DNA from: an uncultured Opitutia bacterium
Lineage (GTDB): Bacteria > Verrucomicrobiota > Verrucomicrobiia > Opitutales > UBA953
Direction of reading: 5' to 3'
Length of the DNA: 10,846 bases
Assembly (NCBI GenBank): GCA_903840235.1
Contig: CAIMFE010000224.1
Span: forward strand, 1-10,846
Shown here: in pieces, positions 1 through 6,632 of the stretch
Layout: each line of letters opens with the position of its first letter
Position numbering within the stretch: position 1 is the stretch's first letter
Position numbers and translations under genes: made by a program
The notes under the pieces: generated by a model
Databases searched by the model: none
Seen by the model: the letters and a program-made list of their open reading frames with translations, nothing else
What the model was told of the DNA's origin: nothing

Positions 1-1880
1 CTCGATAATTTGGTAGCGTCTCTTCCGCCGCAGCTGAGTCCACGACGATTCTCGTTACAAACGTTGGCGACGATTGTATTGTTCGTTGTATTGCCGGTTA
101 CTTCTTCATTCCAGACGTGAACCGCGGAATTAAGATTTCCGTTTAACTCATTACCAAAAACGATGTTGTTATGGGAGGCTTCTTCGATGAACACACCATG
201 GCGTTTATTTTTAACCGAGGTGTTAAAAACACAGATGTTAAACTTGGCCCCTGCATCGAGATCAATGCCGTCTTTACCACTGGTTTCGAGACAGTTCTCG
301 ATTGCCAAGACAGGTCCGCAGACGTGTGCCCAAAGAGCGCGTCCGTTATTATTGGAGAAACTACTCTTTGCTACGATGAGTCGGGATTTACTATTTCTAA
401 ATTTGGTATAGACCCCATCACGTGCGCCATTATAAATGGTCACATCTTCAATCACGCCATGATCGGATTTACCCGATGAAGATCGGATGCAGTAAAAAAT
501 TTTCCGATTACAATCGAGTTTACCGCCGGAGACCGCGCCGTAGCCTTCTTTCGGAAATTCAATTAATTGGGTGGGCTTTTCACCTTTAACATAGGGTGGG
601 TTGGTGGGGCTGTCCACGTCAGCAAAGATGGTGCCATCAAGGATGACACAACTATTTGTTGGCATGCTTAAACCTTCGGGCGTGCGTGAGGCGAAATTAC
701 CTTTGAGGTGAATGACAATGAAATCTTGGGGGTGCTGAGCCCGTGCTTCATCAGCTTGTTTCTGTGCTGAACTTAAATCCGGCCATTTTTGGGTATCCGC
801 ACCTTTGTCGCCTTTGATCTCTAAATCAAATCGTCCCATGCCAGGCAGAATCTTACTGTCTTTATGTGGATTTTTTTGGGTGGGAGGGTTGAAGACAATG
901 AGGGTTGGTTCGTTGCTGGTTTTCAGATTAGGATTCTTGTAGATAAAATGATTCGCAGGGGAGTTAGCCGCCGTGGAAATCTTACCCGTGGTAGTGTTGT
1001 CAAAGAGGGTGTGTTTTTCGCCTTCTAACTTAATGAGAACTTCATTGCCCTGATTTTTATTTTGCGAAATGAAGGCTAATTTACTTTCCGCCGTGGTCTC
1101 CACAGCAGTCAGGCAGTTAACAAACGTGTTGCGCACAAAAGCCGCATTTTCTTCGCTAAAATGGAAGGCTTTGACCACGTTATTAAAGTTGTTACCTGCC
1201 AGGGTGGCGTTGGGTGAATTGACGGTAATTCCCGTGCCTGTAATATCTTTAAACGAATTATCGAGTGCCACGAAGCCATTGATTTTATTAGCAATTAGGG
1301 CGTTTTCAATTTTCAGGAATTCACAGCGTGTGACCGCACAAGCTTCATGAATCAAGGTATTTTGTTCGCTTTCGATTTTAATGCCCACGGACAGATTTTC
1401 GAAATGTAGCTGGTCGATATTCACGCGTGAACTTTTGCTGATGATAATGCCGGTAGTCACTTTCCCGTTTCCTTTTAAGATACCACCTTTTTTGGACTTA
1501 CTATAAAGGTTCAAGTTCTCACTTTCTGAGATTTTAATTAAGCTTTCTGCGGTGGTTTTTTCATCCGCTACAATGCTGGATCCTTCGGCGAACTCTAAAA
1601 AGTTTTTTGTACCGAGGACTAAAGGGGCAGCTTTAACGGTTAGTTTACCTTTAAGCACGAACACCCAAACGGCTTCAGGGTTCTCTAATCGGCAGTTCTC
1701 AATTTGGTTTTGGGCTGCTTCCACGCTCACCGTATTTAAGTCTACTTTTTTCAGAACTTCCTTCGGGTGGATAGCAAAAGTTGCATTAGGCTCCCGATAG
1801 AATTTATCGGAAATAACTGGATTGATTTCCACGGCGAGCAAGGAGGTGCTCAGCCAAAGGAGAGAGAGAACGAGGCGCAT
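1..1880 (-). CDS. Large exported parallel beta-helix protein, C-terminus beyond window
   Basis: An open frame begins at the ATG complementary to 1878-1880 and runs without a stop for 626 codons to the left edge, so the 3' end is missing. Residues 1-16 form a typical signal peptide (MRLVLSLLWL, then cleavage near LLA-VE). The rest is rich in short strands with Asn, Gly and Val/Ile ladders, for example N230-NFNNV, F252-VNC and G561-VFIEEASHNNIVFGN. This is the pattern of right-handed beta-helix (pectate-lyase-like, Beta_helix/NosD) proteins. Residues about 50-260 and 367-620 look like two related helix domains. Each opens with an AQ-x-Q helix and an LKG strand (AAQNQIEN to LKGKL, and SAQKQADE to LKGNF). 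Such proteins bind or cleave acidic or structural polysaccharides, or act as surface adhesins; no catalytic site can be named. It lies 84 bases after the GH128 gene, with no clear terminator or convincing promoter between them. No Shine-Dalgarno sequence precedes the ATG. Confidence 0.86.
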   Translation of the reverse strand, partial: MRLVLSLLWLSTSLLAVEINPVISDKFYREPNATFAIHPKEVLKKVDLNTVSVEAAQNQIENCRLENPEAVWVFVLKGKLTVKAAPLVLGTKNFLEFAEGSSIVADEKTTAESLIKISESENLNLYSKSKKGGILKGNGKVTTGIIISKSSRVNIDQLHFENLSVGIKIESEQNTLIHEACAVTRCEFLKIENALIANKINGFVALDNSFKDITGTGITVNSPNATLAGNNFNNVVKAFHFSEENAAFVRNTFVNCLTAVETTAESKLAFISQNKNQGNEVLIKLEGEKHTLFDNTTTGKISTAANSPANHFIYKNPNLKTSNEPTLIVFNPPTQKNPHKDSKILPGMGRFDLEIKGDKGADTQKWPDLSSAQKQADEARAQHPQDFIVIHLKGNFASRTPEGLSMPTNSCVILDGTIFADVDSPTNPPYVKGEKPTQLIEFPKEGYGAVSGGKLDCNRKIFYCIRSSSGKSDHGVIEDVTIYNGARDGVYTKFRNSKSRLIVAKSSFSNNNGRALWAHVCGPVLAIENCLETSGKDGIDLDAGAKFNICVFNTSVKNKRHGVFIEEASHNNIVFGNELNGNLNSAVHVWNEEVTGNTTNNTIVANVCNENRRGLSCGGRDATKLS

Positions 1881-1964
1881 GGGTTTTAAATGGGATTTGG
1901 GTTGGTAGATGCAAGCCATTCGACTGCATTTTTGCGGATTTGTTCCCCTTTCAATTGCCGTCAA

Positions 1965-2756
1965 TTATTTCGGCTCTTTGGCGTAGGTTTTACCCGTCGC
2001 ACTGAGCGACTTTCCAGAATCATCATATAGACACGATGTGCCTTCGCTCGAGCTATGCCACGCGTACCGCTGCACCCAAGGGGTTTTCTCCATCCAACGT
2101 GTGACCTCCGCAATAAATTGATTCACCTCTTTTTGACTAAATTTTTTCGGATCTGATTTGGAGGACTCCGAGGTTTGGCAGGCAAACTCGGTAATCCATA
2201 ATGGCAAATCATAGGCTTTATAGATGGCTTCCATGTCATCGATAAATTTTTTGGAATTGGCGCCCTTGTACCAATGAACCGCAATCGCATCAACCTTGGG
2301 CTTGGCTTTCATAAAGTCAGGCAACCAATCGCCATTAATCGGATCTTTGCACATCGCAGGCCCTACGACGAATTTTCCTTTCATTGTTACCTTCGACCAA
2401 TTGGCTAAACCTTCTTTGACGCTAATGTTATCTTGCTTGGGGTGATCCGGCTCATTGTAGCCAAGAATAAAATCGCCGCGTCCCAGACTCGTGGCCGTTT
2501 TGCCGGCACGAATCATCGGAATGAACTCGATGTTAGTATTAAATTTCGAATTGGTCGTTTGCCAATTATAGAACCAGGCAACGTTGAGTTCCTTGAGTTC
2601 GTTCAGTCCAAGCCAATCGGGAAATCTTCCGAGACCTACGCCTTTTTTCACGCTGATAATTTTCTCTGCTTTAGGTATGGATTCCGCTGCAGAGAGGGCA
2701 GTACCTAGCAAAACTAAGCCAAAGAAGATGAAGGCAGAATAGATTTTATTCCGCAT
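1965..2756 (-). CDS. Secreted glycoside hydrolase, GH128-like (Asl1-type) beta-1,3-glucanase
   Basis: A 263-residue protein with a signal peptide at about 1-23 (hydrophobic FIFFGLVLLGTAL, cleavage near LSA-AE). The remainder matches the 'glycosyl hydrolase catalytic core' family (PF11790, CAZy GH128), a short TIM barrel. Visible landmarks are the WFYNW strand at 61-65, FILGYNEPD at 96-104 with the probable acid/base Glu102, AIAVHWYKG at 157-165, and LWITEF at 186-191 with the probable nucleophile Glu190. VQRYAWH at 228-234 corresponds to the family's VERYAWF strand. Known GH128 enzymes are endo-beta-1,3-glucanases acting on laminarin, curdlan or fungal glucan; the substrate here is inferred. 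Length is normal for a single catalytic domain with no carbohydrate-binding module. It starts 6 bases after the ThuA-like gene ends, so the two are probably co-transcribed. Confidence 0.88.
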   Translation of the reverse strand: MRNKIYSAFIFFGLVLLGTALSAAESIPKAEKIISVKKGVGLGRFPDWLGLNELKELNVAWFYNWQTTNSKFNTNIEFIPMIRAGKTATSLGRGDFILGYNEPDHPKQDNISVKEGLANWSKVTMKGKFVVGPAMCKDPINGDWLPDFMKAKPKVDAIAVHWYKGANSKKFIDDMEAIYKAYDLPLWITEFACQTSESSKSDPKKFSQKEVNQFIAEVTRWMEKTPWVQRYAWHSSSEGTSCLYDDSGKSLSATGKTYAKEPK

Positions 2757-2762
2757 GAAAAG

Positions 2763-3611
2763 TTATTTTTTACCGTAGCCAGCTTCTGGTTTTCCGTCCG
2801 AGCTGAGCTGATTGACTGACCAAAGTAATCCACGTGTGATAAAATCTAGATAACGATCATCACCAACCGTTTTGCTGTCATGTCCAAGCGTCGTGCTGAA
2901 GATACGAGTTTTATTAGGCCCGTACAGATTCGTCCATGCGATGATTGCCTCCACTTTACTTTCTACACCAGTTTTTTTATCCTTCACCATTTGGCTACCG
3001 CGTACCAAGGGAGTGATTTGAAAGATTTTAATGTTATTGTAGAGCTCTTCGTTGGGGACCGTGGTCCAGTCAGTTAAACCTTTGGTGATGGGACTTTCTT
3101 GATTAGAGAATGAAATATCTAAGGCCAACTTGGGGCCGTGTCCGTTGGACTGTAGGCCGATCATCTCGTACCAGTGTGCGTTATCGGCGCCTTCGGTGAC
3201 AGGTTCTTTGTAATTGCCCCAGCGATAACTGTGCATTCCACAATGAAGGTTAACGGCGGGTTTTCCGTCGCGGTGAGCTTTTAAAATATTTTCAACGTAT
3301 GCTGGCTCAGTGACATCGGCCGCACATTCATCATGGATAATCACATCATAGGCATCGGCCCAGTTCGGTTTTTTATAAGCTTCAAAAATAGGCTTCGTGC
3401 CCTTGGTGTCATTATAAGCGATTTCTACGGTGGCATTAATCCGGGCTTCGATACCATTTTTAATCAGATCTTTTTGGGTCGCATAGTCGTGGCAACATCC
3501 ACCAATCACTAATAGAACTTTAATCGGCTTGGTTGTTTCCTCGGCCAAGCAGTTGACCGCACAGAAAGCCATTAAGCAAACCGCGACGATTTTTTTATAG
3601 AGGGATAACAT
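2763..3611 (-). CDS. Exported ThuA-like domain protein
   Basis: A 282-residue protein with a Sec signal peptide (about 1-23, cleavage near CLA-EE). It carries a ThuA-like domain (PF06283), a flavodoxin/class I glutamine-amidotransferase-like fold. Family landmarks are VLLVIGGCCHDY at 32-43, DVIIHDE at 89-95, NLHCGMHSYR at 121-130, WYEMIGLQSNGHGP at 147-160, PITKGL at 174-179, NEELYN at 187-192 and RIFSTTLGHD at 236-245. ThuA was first linked to trehalose utilisation. In planctomycetes and verrucomicrobia, secreted ThuA proteins are numerous and accompany sugar-processing enzymes; their chemistry is poorly known. Cys124 in NLHCGMH sits near the amidotransferase nucleophile elbow, but a catalytic role is unproven. 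It starts 2 bases after the DUF2231-like gene and 6 bases before the GH128 gene, which ties it to an envelope or extracellular carbohydrate role. Confidence 0.88.
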   Translation of the reverse strand: MLSLYKKIVAVCLMAFCAVNCLAEETTKPIKVLLVIGGCCHDYATQKDLIKNGIEARINATVEIAYNDTKGTKPIFEAYKKPNWADAYDVIIHDECAADVTEPAYVENILKAHRDGKPAVNLHCGMHSYRWGNYKEPVTEGADNAHWYEMIGLQSNGHGPKLALDISFSNQESPITKGLTDWTTVPNEELYNNIKIFQITPLVRGSQMVKDKKTGVESKVEAIIAWTNLYGPNKTRIFSTTLGHDSKTVGDDRYLDFITRGLLWSVNQLSSDGKPEAGYGKK

Positions 3612-3613
3612 AA

Positions 3614-4147
3614 TTATTTGGGGGTAGAAACCTTAGCAGGCTTTAAAGGGAAGTCATCACCATGCACCATTTCGCCTCCACTGTGAGCGGCATAGAACAG
3701 CGTGATAATCGCGATAAATTGGACAATCAGACGAACCATGCGTGATTTGTGAAGGCAGTACCAGGAGATCGATGCCCAGCACGATGTACCAAGGCCTGCA
3801 TAGAGATGGTCTTGTAACTCGGCTCCTTCAAATCCATTGAAGTGTCCGTAAATGATTCCGAGCAGGGCAGCAATCCAGGCGCTCACCGCTCCGGCCATAC
3901 AAAGTCTGCGTGTACCGATTTGAGCCGCTTCAGTATTATCGAGTAACTCAAAGAGTGGGACGATGAGTAAAAATGCGATAGGCAAGTGCAGAGCTAAAAT
4001 ATGAAAATTACCTAAGATGGAAATAAGCGCTGGCCCGCGGGTTTGTCCATCGGCTGGCAAAAAGTTCATTGCCGCAAACAAAACTAAATTCGGCGCAATT
4101 GCTAAAAATAACCTTAGCCAAGTATTGATAGCGTGTCGCTCACTCAT
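3614..4147 (-). CDS. DUF2231-like five-helix inner membrane protein
   Basis: A 177-residue membrane protein with about five hydrophobic helices, near residues 13-30, 47-69, 83-102, 117-133 and 138-155. The segment NFHILALHLPIAFLLIVPLFELL (positions 48-69, key residues His49, His54, Pro56) and the ending AAHSGGEMVHGDD (153-165, His155 and His162) match the DUF2231-type domain. That domain is often fused to planctomycete cytochrome c domains in planctomycetes, verrucomicrobia and bacteroidetes. Paired histidines in successive helices could ligate heme b, but this is inference. Here the domain stands alone; the small cytochrome gene is its upstream neighbour, across a terminator. It is the first gene after a predicted promoter and starts only a few bases from the likely transcript start, with no Shine-Dalgarno sequence. 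Confidence 0.72.
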   Translation of the reverse strand: MSERHAINTWLRLFLAIAPNLVLFAAMNFLPADGQTRGPALISILGNFHILALHLPIAFLLIVPLFELLDNTEAAQIGTRRLCMAGAVSAWIAALLGIIYGHFNGFEGAELQDHLYAGLGTSCWASISWYCLHKSRMVRLIVQFIAIITLFYAAHSGGEMVHGDDFPLKPAKVSTPK

Positions 4148-4158
4148 GGGGTATTTAA

Positions 4159-4187
4159 TATTTAATTTCTATAAGATTAAAGGTCAA
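4159..4187 (-). promoter_or_regulatory. Predicted sigma-70-like promoter for the DUF2231-ThuA-GH128 genes
   Basis: Read on the minus strand, TTGACC (complement of 4182-4187) is followed by exactly 17 bases and then TAAATA (complement of 4159-4164). Both hexamers are close to the sigma-70 consensus. The region lies just after the intrinsic terminator of the preceding unit. Transcription would start around 4150-4153, leaving a leader of only a few bases before the ATG at 4147. A second TAAATA at 4152-4157 is a poorer -10 candidate. Confidence 0.6.
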
Positions 4188-4193
4188 CCGCCG

Positions 4194-4227
4194 AAGAAAT
4201 AAAAAAAGCCTGCACGTGGCAGGCTTT
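4194..4227 (-). terminator. Intrinsic terminator after the cytochrome c gene
   Basis: A perfect 9-bp stem (AAAGCCTGC at 4205-4213 pairing with GCAGGCTTT at 4219-4227) encloses a 5-base loop. On the minus-strand transcript it is followed by a U-rich run (TTTTTTTATTTC). It begins 18 bases after the cytochrome stop codon. It ends the suf/hflX/cytochrome direction of transcription before the next promoter. Confidence 0.88.
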
Positions 4228-4245
4228 GTAGATGAATGACGAATT

Positions 4246-4635
4246 TTACTTCGCCAATATCCACGCCTTCAATTTAGCCAATTGCTCTGTGGTCAGAGGT
4301 TCGCTTTTAGATTTCTTAGGGGGCATGGCATGCTCTTCATCACGCGCCGTTGCGCCAAGGTAGGATAGGCGATAAAGTGAACTTTTTTCTGGATCGCCCC
4401 AGGTGATTCCTTTGCCGTCTTCTTTCCCGCCTTTTTCTAATCCTTCAAGCGTGGTCGCATTGAATCCTCCCTTAGGTTTTTTTCCGTCTTTACCGTGGCA
4501 GCCGATGCAACTCTGATCCATCATCGGTTTGATTTCTTTCGTGTAGGTCGCTTGTCTTGGATTTACCTTAGGGTCATCTGCCGCAACGAGTACAGAAGCT
4601 GAAATGAATAGGGCTAGAACGGACAGTCGTTTCAT
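4246..4635 (-). CDS. Small exported c-type cytochrome (planctomycete cytochrome C type)
   Basis: A 129-residue protein with a signal peptide (MKRLSVLALFISASVLVAAD, cleavage near residue 19). It has a single class I cytochrome c domain. The heme motif is CIGCH at 43-47 (thioether Cys43 and Cys46, proximal His47), and Met104 in HAMPPKK is the likely distal ligand. The final helix is LTTEQLAKLKAWILAK. The layout KEIKPMMDQSCIGCHG, a short middle with SSLYRL, and MPP resembles the PSCyt1 family (PF07635), usually found as one domain of larger planctomycete and verrucomicrobial proteins. It probably acts as a periplasmic electron carrier. The gene lies 55 bases after hflX and ends at a strong terminator. 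A partner could be the DUF2231-like membrane protein encoded just beyond, since these domains are often fused, but that is inference. Confidence 0.88.
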   Translation of the reverse strand: MKRLSVLALFISASVLVAADDPKVNPRQATYTKEIKPMMDQSCIGCHGKDGKKPKGGFNATTLEGLEKGGKEDGKGITWGDPEKSSLYRLSYLGATARDEEHAMPPKKSKSEPLTTEQLAKLKAWILAK

Positions 4636-4661
4636 GGGGTTTGTTCATGAGTATTAACCCC
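4636..4661 (-). other. Short inverted repeat abutting the cytochrome start codon
   Basis: GGGGTT at 4636-4641 and AACCCC at 4656-4661 form a perfect 6-bp stem around a 14-base loop, ending directly at the ATG of the cytochrome gene (4633-4635). It occupies half of the 55-base gap after hflX. No U-run follows, so it is not a standard terminator. It could affect translation initiation or mark an RNA end between hflX and the cytochrome gene; it may also be chance. Confidence 0.3.
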
Positions 4662-4690
4662 TAGTTTGGTCAAAAGTTCCAGATAAAACG

Positions 4691-5998
4691 CTAATTTTTC
4701 ACTGCCCAGGGGAGGAAAGTGCTCTGTAGGCGTTCCGGTACCACCGCAACAATCCGCGTGCCTATTTCATCAGCCTTAGCGGAGAGAATCGACGCCGAAG
4801 CGTATAACTTGGAAAGTTGGCTATACTCAGCGTGAGGGATAAAAAGATTTAACTTTAAATCATTTTCTGACGCACAGTCTTCGAGTGTTTGTAAGAGTCT
4901 TGGTAGCCCTTCGCCTGTAATGGTGCTGATGATGATAGCTCCCGGGTGTGCCGCAATGGCCTCGGCCCGCGTGGCCTCATCAACCAAATCCGCTTTATTC
5001 AAAAGGGTAATGATCGGTCGATCACCCGCTCCGATATCCATTAAGACATTCAAAGTGGTTTGCGCGTGTTTGACGCGTTCAGGGGACGATAGGTCGACGA
5101 CGTGAATTAAATAATCAGCCTGCACGGCTTCTTCTAAAGTCGCTTTAAAAGCTTCTACGAGTTGGTGAGGGAGGCGACGCACAAAGCCCACGGTATCAGT
5201 TAAAAGCAGTGCTCGCCCTGATGGTAATTTTAATCTTCGCGTTGTCGGATCCAAGGTCGCGAACAATTTATCCTCTGCTAAAACGTCCGCACCAGTCAGA
5301 CGATTGAGTAGCGAAGATTTTCCAGCATTCGTGTACCCCACAATGGAAAAGGTGGGCAATGGAATGCGGTGACGTTGTTTGCGTTGCGTCGCACGTTGCG
5401 CTACAACCGCCGCAAGGTCACGACGTACTTTCGCAATCTTATCACGGATTTTCCGTTGATCCATTTCCATCTGGGTTTCACCCGCGTCACGCTGCATCGC
5501 ACCACCGCCACGTTGACGGTCCAAGTGCGACCACAATCTTTTTAATCTTGGGAGTTGTTGTTGTAATTTAGCTAATTCAACCTGCAAAACTGCCTCTTTG
5601 GTCTTCGCCCGAGTGACAAATATATCTAAGATGATTTCTTGCCGATCGATGGCCTTGAGTCCGCCCGAATCTTTTTCCCAATTGCGTTGTTGGGCAGGCG
5701 TGAGTGCATCGTCGAAAATAATCAGGCCACACTCTTTAGATTTAGCGAGCGCGACAATTTCCTCCATTTTGCCCGAGCCCACTAAGTGCCTTGGACTCTC
5801 TTCGCGAATTTTAGCGACGACCGCGTCGCGAATTTCAACCCCAAGATTACTCACGAGCTCATGAAGTTCGTTGAGTAAGGCTTGAGCTTCTTCGGTGGTG
5901 TCTTCCTGTCGTTGTAAACCAACCAGAATTGCTCGATTGCTCCGAGCAATGACTTCTGGATCGTACGGATCGAGGGCTTTAGGTTTTTCGTCAGCCAC
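4691..5998 (-). CDS. hflX: GTPase HflX, ribosome-associated
   Basis: A 435-residue protein matching the usual HflX length (E. coli about 426). The N-terminal domain (about 20-205) contains HLVGSGKMEEI at 71-81, the LIIFDDALTPAQQRN segment at 92-106 and the basic coiled region with RGGGAMQRDAGETQ at 163-176. The GTPase domain has the P-loop GYTNAGKS at 221-228, switch I ATLDPTTR at 247-254, DTVGF at 268-272 and NKAD at 334-337. HflX binds the 50S subunit and splits stalled 70S ribosomes under heat or other stress. The start is a GTG overlapping a TAG stop in another frame (minus-strand TAGTG); there is no upstream ATG between it and the sufT stop, 6 bases away. The close spacing suggests co-transcription with the suf genes. 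Confidence 0.96.
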   Translation of the reverse strand: MADEKPKALDPYDPEVIARSNRAILVGLQRQEDTTEEAQALLNELHELVSNLGVEIRDAVVAKIREESPRHLVGSGKMEEIVALAKSKECGLIIFDDALTPAQQRNWEKDSGGLKAIDRQEIILDIFVTRAKTKEAVLQVELAKLQQQLPRLKRLWSHLDRQRGGGAMQRDAGETQMEMDQRKIRDKIAKVRRDLAAVVAQRATQRKQRHRIPLPTFSIVGYTNAGKSSLLNRLTGADVLAEDKLFATLDPTTRRLKLPSGRALLLTDTVGFVRRLPHQLVEAFKATLEEAVQADYLIHVVDLSSPERVKHAQTTLNVLMDIGAGDRPIITLLNKADLVDEATRAEAIAAHPGAIIISTITGEGLPRLLQTLEDCASENDLKLNLFIPHAEYSQLSKLYASASILSAKADEIGTRIVAVVPERLQSTFLPWAVKN

Positions 5999-6004
5999 TA
6001 AAAA

Positions 6005-6631
6005 TTAAATCAGACCGAGTTGCATTTTGCCGTCTTCGGAAATCATCGACTGTGTCCAAGGTGGATCCCAAACGATACTTACTTGCGCACGATTCACGCC
6101 GGGCACCGTTAAAATTCGATTACGTGCATCTTCGGCAATGACTGGGCCCATGCCACAGCCTGGTGCTGTAAGAGTCATGGCCACCGTGACGCTATGCTTG
6201 TCGGGCGAACCATCAATGGATTCAACCTGCAAGGAATAGACCAAGCCTAGATCAACAATGTTGACGGGGATTTCAGGATCAAAAACAGTTTTAAGCTGAG
6301 TCCAAATGGTTTCATCGCTGGGCTTGCCTTGGTGTCCAGGGTGCTCGGCTGTTCCGATAGAACCATGCGCATCGGTCTTACCTTCCGCTTCATTGGAATC
6401 GGTAGGAATGGATTCGCTCAGTGAATCGGCATCAGAACCACGAATACGGAACATACCAGAATCACAGACGACAGTGAAATTTCCACCCAGACGATGAGTG
6501 ATGCTGACCTTGGTGCCGGCAGGGAGGACGGCAGGTTCGCCCGCAGGGATGACGGTGGCCTGCACATCACGCGTGAGGGTACGGTCGTGGGGACTCGGAA
6601 TGTGACGCTGGCCTGTGGTGTCTTCGGACAT
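6005..6631 (-). CDS. sufT: SufT-type Fe-S maturation factor (DUF59/MIP18 domain)
   Basis: A 208-residue protein. The N-terminal part (about 19-68) matches the SufT-specific region: TRDVQATVIPAGEP, LPAGTKVSITHRLGGNFTVV and FRIRGSDAD. The C-terminal DUF59/MIP18 domain (about 108-208) carries DPEIPVNIVDLGLVY at 118-132, TLTAPGCGMG at 153-162 with the conserved Cys159, and VWDPPW at 187-192. SufT assists delivery or maturation of Fe-S clusters in client proteins, mostly under high demand. Between the two parts lies a polar linker (about 70-106) rich in Ser, Asp, Glu, Gly and His, which makes the protein longer than the roughly 175 residues I recall for family members. It follows sufD by 1 base, which fixes its role in the Suf pathway. 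Confidence 0.93.
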   Translation of the reverse strand: MSEDTTGQRHIPSPHDRTLTRDVQATVIPAGEPAVLPAGTKVSITHRLGGNFTVVCDSGMFRIRGSDADSLSESIPTDSNEAEGKTDAHGSIGTAEHPGHQGKPSDETIWTQLKTVFDPEIPVNIVDLGLVYSLQVESIDGSPDKHSVTVAMTLTAPGCGMGPVIAEDARNRILTVPGVNRAQVSIVWDPPWTQSMISEDGKMQLGLI

Positions 6632-6632
6632 A

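Noticed and set aside
163..479. Two plus-strand reading frames near the left edge
   Set aside because: They are antisense to the beta-helix gene, whose minus-strand frame is open for 626 codons with a signal peptide and beta-helix pattern.
1881..1964. Promoter or terminator between the GH128 and beta-helix genes
   Set aside because: TTGACG is present, but no matching -10 lies at 16-18 bases, and no stem with a U-run is seen.
4636..4690. Promoter for the cytochrome gene from TTGACC upstream
   Set aside because: A TTGACC is present, but the hexamer 17 bases on is TCATGA, and the better TAATAC lies only 11 bases away, so no acceptable pair is formed.
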